A DNA stretch of 64,000 nt from Lentimicrobiaceae bacterium. Its GTDB lineage: Bacteria; Bacteroidota; Bacteroidia; Bacteroidales; JAGONC01. The stretch lies in assembly GCA_017993235.1 (NCBI GenBank), contig JAGONC010000008.1, positions 1 to 64,000 on the forward strand, in the 5' to 3' direction. The first letter of the stretch is position 1; every line of letters starts with the position of its first letter. The notes below the pieces were generated by a model, which had not been told where the DNA came from, ran no database searches, and saw only the letters and a program-made list of their open reading frames with translations. The position numbers and the translations under genes are program-made. Positions 61,129 to 64,000 of this stretch are shown here, piece after piece.

Positions 61129-61458
61129 ATGACACAACAAGATTTTTTACAGAATTTCTATTGCAAATTTGAAATTGTTAATCAAAACAATTTTACTCTA
61201 GTTGCAATATCAAAAGTAATTCGAAGAAGTGATGGTTTATTGGTTGATCAAGTATCAACAACCTTTAATATTCAAGAAACCATAGAATGGATAATTGATA
61301 GTCACTCAGCAGTTTCTCTCATTCCTATAAATTGGAATGATATTCAAGATGAAACTAAAAGAGTCCATCTTGGATATTTTGCTCAACGTTGTCTAATAGA
61401 AAATTTCTATCCGAGAGATTCAATAAATTTCCCAGATATTTCAAATATGTACCAGTAA
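61129..61458 (+). CDS. Unknown 109-aa island protein
   Basis: No family recognised. ATG 61129 gives MTQQDFLQNFYCKFEIVNQN; an in-frame GTG at 61072 is less likely. It is acidic to neutral, with no signal peptide or membrane segment. The 213-bp gap before it (60916-61128) has no recognised feature. Confidence 0.5.
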   Translation: MTQQDFLQNFYCKFEIVNQNNFTLVAISKVIRRSDGLLVDQVSTTFNIQETIEWIIDSHSAVSLIPINWNDIQDETKRVHLGYFAQRCLIENFYPRDSINFPDISNMYQ

Positions 61459-61557
61459 TATGGAAATTTTATAAAAAACGGCTATCAGCTTGCTACCTGT
61501 ATTAAAAAAGGATGAAATTGATTTTATATTTTCCACCATAATAGGTTAGAGTCGGTT

Positions 61558-61830
61558 TCATATTCTTTGAAGCATTTCGTTTAATCTGCTCCAAAAAACA
61601 TAGGGCACTTCGGTCTGGTAATAGACCTGGAGAGGTTGATAAATCCCGATCAGAAACTTTTGTCTGTATTTTTCTTTATCAGGATAGATGGCAATAAAAG
61701 TCAGGTGGTTATCTCTTTTTAAAGCTTCTTTTTGAATCATCAATTCATCAAATCCGCCGGCTTTTTTGATTTCCTTTTGAAAGTATTTTAACTGGTTAAG
61801 TGTATATGGATAGGTCTTGGTTTTTAACAT
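61558..61830 (-). CDS. Unknown 90-aa island protein
   Basis: Small basic protein (MLKTKTYPYTLNQLKYFQKE...), helical start and beta-like end (LTFIAIYPDKEKYRQKFLIG). It lies 27 bp after the winged-helix gene on the same strand, so probably part of the replication operon. Function unknown. Confidence 0.55.
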   Translation of the reverse strand: MLKTKTYPYTLNQLKYFQKEIKKAGGFDELMIQKEALKRDNHLTFIAIYPDKEKYRQKFLIGIYQPLQVYYQTEVPYVFWSRLNEMLQRI

Positions 61831-61857
61831 GTTGATATAATAATAGTTTTGTAAGAG

Positions 61858-62322
61858 TTAGTTTTGTAGAGTTTCTTTTGTTATGCGCATTTTTTGCACA
61901 AGTTCTGTTACTTTTTTGCTGAAGTCCTCAGCAAATTTTGCGTTAGTTGAAAGCTTTTCCACTTTGTTATGCCCATCATTATCCACCCTGGAATTCAGGC
62001 GATAAAACAGCTTGGTTTTCCCTCTTCTCAGCCCTGGTTGATCTAGGAGATTGCCTTGTTGATCATGGATTTGAATTATTTTCTTTTTTACCAGCAGATC
62101 AATTGCTGAAGTGATGGCTCGATGGGAACTGCCAGTTTTTTGTTGTAATTGACTAGTTGAGATCCAATCAGATTCTTTTCGACCGTCTTTTGTCTTTAAG
62201 TCAGCCCAGCCAAGAGTTTGTCGAATAACCACCAGCAGTACTTTCAACTCAGCTGAACTTAAATCTTTTAGATAACTATCTAAAATTACATTGGGAACCG
62301 GCGTGGTCGATGGTTGCCTCAT
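61858..62322 (-). CDS. Winged-helix replication-type protein (154 aa)
   Basis: The first ~100 residues resemble phage replication protein O / RepA winged helices: TPVPNVILDSYLKDLSSAEL, VIRQTLGWADLK, and a recognition helix in STSQLQQKTGSSHRAITSAI followed by LLVKKKIIQI. The C-terminal 50 residues are charged. It lacks a polymerase, primase or helicase motif, so initiation or regulation is inferred from the fold. It is in a run of minus-strand genes 62758-61558. Confidence 0.65.
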   Translation of the reverse strand: MRQPSTTPVPNVILDSYLKDLSSAELKVLLVVIRQTLGWADLKTKDGRKESDWISTSQLQQKTGSSHRAITSAIDLLVKKKIIQIHDQQGNLLDQPGLRRGKTKLFYRLNSRVDNDGHNKVEKLSTNAKFAEDFSKKVTELVQKMRITKETLQN

Positions 62323-62348
62323 AATGTTAAGGTTAGTTTTAAAAGTTC

Positions 62349-62546
62349 TTAATAATTGTTTTCTTCTTTTTTGGTTTGAGCTTCATCTTTTTCAAAAATG
62401 AAAAAGTCAGTTTCCGGTTGATTGAACAGACGCAGGAATCTTGTCCCCTGATCTGTTTCTTTCAAAATACCGGTTCGATACCATTTCATTTTTTTCTGAC
62501 CCTCTTTTTCGTAAATCTTTCTGGTACAGATATCAAATAGTTTCAT
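62349..62546 (-). CDS. Small conserved mobile-element protein (65 aa)
   Basis: MKLFDICTRKIYEKEGQKKM... followed by KWYRTGILKETDQG and FFIFEKDE. This pattern (MKxFDIC, W-x-x-x-G, F-x-F-E) recalls short proteins carried by phage-like and plasmid-like elements; role unknown. ATG 62546 overlaps the upstream stop (ATGA). Confidence 0.6.
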   Translation of the reverse strand: MKLFDICTRKIYEKEGQKKMKWYRTGILKETDQGTRFLRLFNQPETDFFIFEKDEAQTKKEENNY

Positions 62547-62758
62547 TGTAGCTTGGTTGATGATTGATAATACGACCTGACTGTTTGTAGACAGCGGTCT
62601 ATGGAATTGGAGGTACGATCATGTTTGTACCTGCTAAATAGTTCTCTGATTAGCCTTGTTCGTTCCGTTTTGATAGAATTCAAAAAGACCTTGAAAAAGG
62701 CAATGCTAATTTTGCCGCCATTAGATTGAGATTCAATCAACTCCCTCGGCAACTCCAC
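62543..62758 (-). CDS. Unknown 71-aa protein at the head of the replication-type operon
   Basis: GTG 62758 gives VELPRELIESQSNGGKISIA; a stop lies three codons upstream, so GTG is the only common start. Basic C-half (RELFSRYKHDRTSNS). The 4-bp ATGA overlap with the next gene supports it. Function unknown. Confidence 0.5.
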   Translation of the reverse strand: MELPRELIESQSNGGKISIAFFKVFLNSIKTERTRLIRELFSRYKHDRTSNSIDRCLQTVRSYYQSSTKLQ

Positions 62759-62762
62759 AGGC

Positions 62763-62902
62763 CGCTATATACAAGAAGCTTCTGGTGCATATATATAGCG
62801 ATGGAAAGCTTGAAAATAGCTAGTATTTTTCCTGTCTAAGATATATTGTGCGACGTGGTACCAGTTTCGCTGTAAAGATAATCCCTGAAAAATATAGCTA
62901 TT
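62763..62902. repeat. Inverted repeats in the island's 241-bp gap
   Basis: CGCTATATA (62763-62771) and TATATAGCG (62792-62800) enclose the palindrome AGAAGCTTCT (62774-62783). A second pair, AATAGCTAGTATTTTTC (62815-62831) and GAAAAATATAGCTATT (62887-62902), is inverted with one inserted base. AT-rich and next to the replication-type operon, so an origin or a control region is possible. The rest of 62759-62999 shows no gene. Confidence 0.4.
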
Positions 62903-62999
62903 TCATGTACTTCCCTGTTATTTAAAGTACTGAAATTTCTCTAAGAGCAAGTGTAGCATAAGCCAGAATAAAATGCAAGGTTCATTTTATTATTTTCGT

Positions 63000-63878
63000 T
63001 CAAGCAGGCCTGAGATAAAAATTGGCATTCTTCACAAATTCATTATCGTTATATTGTTCATAGATAAAGGTTGAGATAGGATTAATGTGCCCCAGTCCCC
63101 TTTGGATAAAGGCCAGTGGAGCATTTTGATCACGTCGTTTATGGGCCCAACCATGACGAAAACTGTGTGGAGTAATTTTTTCTTTAATCCCGGCATCAAT
63201 TACAGATTGCTTGATGATTCGTTGAACACTTCTGGCGGCTAATCTGGAACCCCAGCCATTCTCTCTATTCAGACTTATAAATAATGCCGATACATTGCTA
63301 ACTTGGCGCAAATGTATTCGCAATGAGATGTATTTTTTAAGATAGTAGTGAGTCTCTTCTGACCAAACTATAATCCGTTGATTTTTAGTTTTTTTAGTGT
63401 GAATAACTGCTGACCTGCTGTTTTCGTTTATTTGTGATATGTCTAAATCACAGAGTTCTGAAACACGAATACCGGTATCCCATAATAAACGGATTATTAA
63501 TAGATCTCTGAGGGATCGAAAGTCATTTTCAGGGATGTTTGAAACTATTTTTTTGAACTCAACCTCAGTAATAGCCCGATGGGACTTAGCCTTGATTTGT
63601 GGAATCCTAATGAAGGACGGAGAAAGACATTTATAATCTTGATCCCGATAAAATTTTAGAAAATTTTTAATAACGATAGTCGCATACTGCACACAATATG
63701 AGCTATAATGATTTTCTATCCAGTTCTTGTACTTTACATAATCACTAATATTATATTCTTCTAACGGTTTATCACCGCAGACTTTAATAAACCGCTCTAA
63801 CCAAATCTTATAATTTACGCTTGCACGAGGCGCATAGGTTCCCTTCCATTCCAGATACTGTTTTATTTTTTCTTGCAT
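63000..63878 (-). CDS. Second tyrosine recombinase, XerC/D-like (292 aa)
   Basis: Site-specific recombinase of Xer size. An N-terminal SAM-like domain (1-95) precedes the catalytic Arg in LWDTGIRVSELCDLD, Lys in HTKKTKNQRI, HSFRHGWAH (HxxR), GLGH and Tyr in IYEQYND. ATG 63878 gives MQEKIKQYLEW. It has a full catalytic set, unlike the Lys-for-His integrase at the left. It could resolve multimers, invert DNA or integrate. A hairpin (63888-63913) lies directly upstream. Confidence 0.88.
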   Translation of the reverse strand: MQEKIKQYLEWKGTYAPRASVNYKIWLERFIKVCGDKPLEEYNISDYVKYKNWIENHYSSYCVQYATIVIKNFLKFYRDQDYKCLSPSFIRIPQIKAKSHRAITEVEFKKIVSNIPENDFRSLRDLLIIRLLWDTGIRVSELCDLDISQINENSRSAVIHTKKTKNQRIIVWSEETHYYLKKYISLRIHLRQVSNVSALFISLNRENGWGSRLAARSVQRIIKQSVIDAGIKEKITPHSFRHGWAHKRRDQNAPLAFIQRGLGHINPISTFIYEQYNDNEFVKNANFYLRPA

Positions 63879-63887
63879 ATTACACAA

Positions 63888-63913
63888 GACCCGCCGGAAC
63901 GAACCTGCGGGTC
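63888..63913. repeat. GC-rich inverted repeat upstream of the recombinase
   Basis: GACCCGC (63888-63894) and GCGGGTC (63907-63913) with a 12-nt spacer, GC-rich in AT-rich surroundings. No T-run on either strand, so not a typical terminator. A recombinase binding or core site is possible. Confidence 0.35.
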
Positions 63914-63947
63914 TGGTGTAAGCACATTTTACCAGTAAAGGTTTAAA

Positions 63948-64000
63948 ATGGCTTTCGGAAGTTTTAAAACCTCCAAAAACAATCTTAACATAAATCCTTT
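63948..64000 (+). CDS. Possible start of a rightward gene, cut by the window edge
   Basis: ATG 63948 opens MAFGSFKTSKNNLNINP and stays open to the edge (17 codons). Divergent from the recombinase. Too short to name. Confidence 0.3.
   Translation, partial: MAFGSFKTSKNNLNINP

Overview
The window looks like a chromosome segment of an anaerobic member of the Bacteroidota, probably Bacteroidales-like. The evidence is a complete Bacteroidota-type dcw cluster, type IX secretion C-terminal domains, GldA, the glsA/glsB glycine-lipid pair, a single-chain pyruvate:ferredoxin oxidoreductase, and promoters of the TTTG-N19-21-TAnnTTTG type (an exact example precedes rplM). Proteins are named from remembered family motifs; no database search was run.

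Layout. 1-2231: two divergent exported-protein genes. The leftward one (1-1310, cut by the window edge) has an in-frame TGA exactly where its thioredoxin-like CxxC motif should have its first Cys, followed by a bacterial-SECIS-like hairpin. It is a candidate selenoprotein. 2221-5362 (minus): metK, gldA-like ABC ATPase, a membrane protein. 5496-8245 (plus): rplM-rpsI-rpsB-tsf. 8310-23777 (minus): mraZ-rsmH-ftsL-ftsI-murE-mraY-murD-ftsW-murG-murC-ftsQ-ftsA-ftsZ, read from mraZ through tight overlaps, with four 10-bp-phased MraZ-type boxes upstream. 24051-26570 (plus): glsA-glsB-engB. 26580-31312 (minus): a biotin carrier protein and carboxyltransferase, then mutS2. 31535-35492 (plus): sigma factor/TPR membrane protein pair, then a DUF362/NapH-like iron-sulfur pair. 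35555-40946: dihydroorotate-dehydrogenase-like gene, nifJ, heme-binding protein and a gene remnant. 40964-46149 (minus): sppA, a T9SS cargo, a TonB-dependent receptor. 46251-47389 (plus): folK and a deoxynucleoside kinase. 47464-52187 (minus): two related TPR/OmpA-like proteins and a SpoU methyltransferase. 52663-55339: mutS.

A second theme is a set of short word-like repeats that fill operon gaps and enter genes. A composite of a 7-bp AGCAGTC-type array followed by a polypurine GGAGGCA-type array lies inside both mutS2 and mutS, in the same order on the coding strand. In mutS the conserved C-terminal tail is out of frame across this array; loss of one 7-bp unit would restore it. Inverted copies of the polypurine word flank a four-helix-bundle protein gene.

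56025-56422 carries tRNA-Gly(GCC) and tRNA-Leu(UAA). From 56559 to the right edge the DNA is visibly AT-rich and forms an integrated element abutting tRNA-Leu: tyrosine integrase, HTH protein and a 46-aa ORF; a possible short structured RNA; a two-gene cargo (unknown 305-aa protein plus glycosyltransferase); a winged-helix replication-type protein with small conserved ORFs; and a second tyrosine recombinase. Its far end is outside the window.
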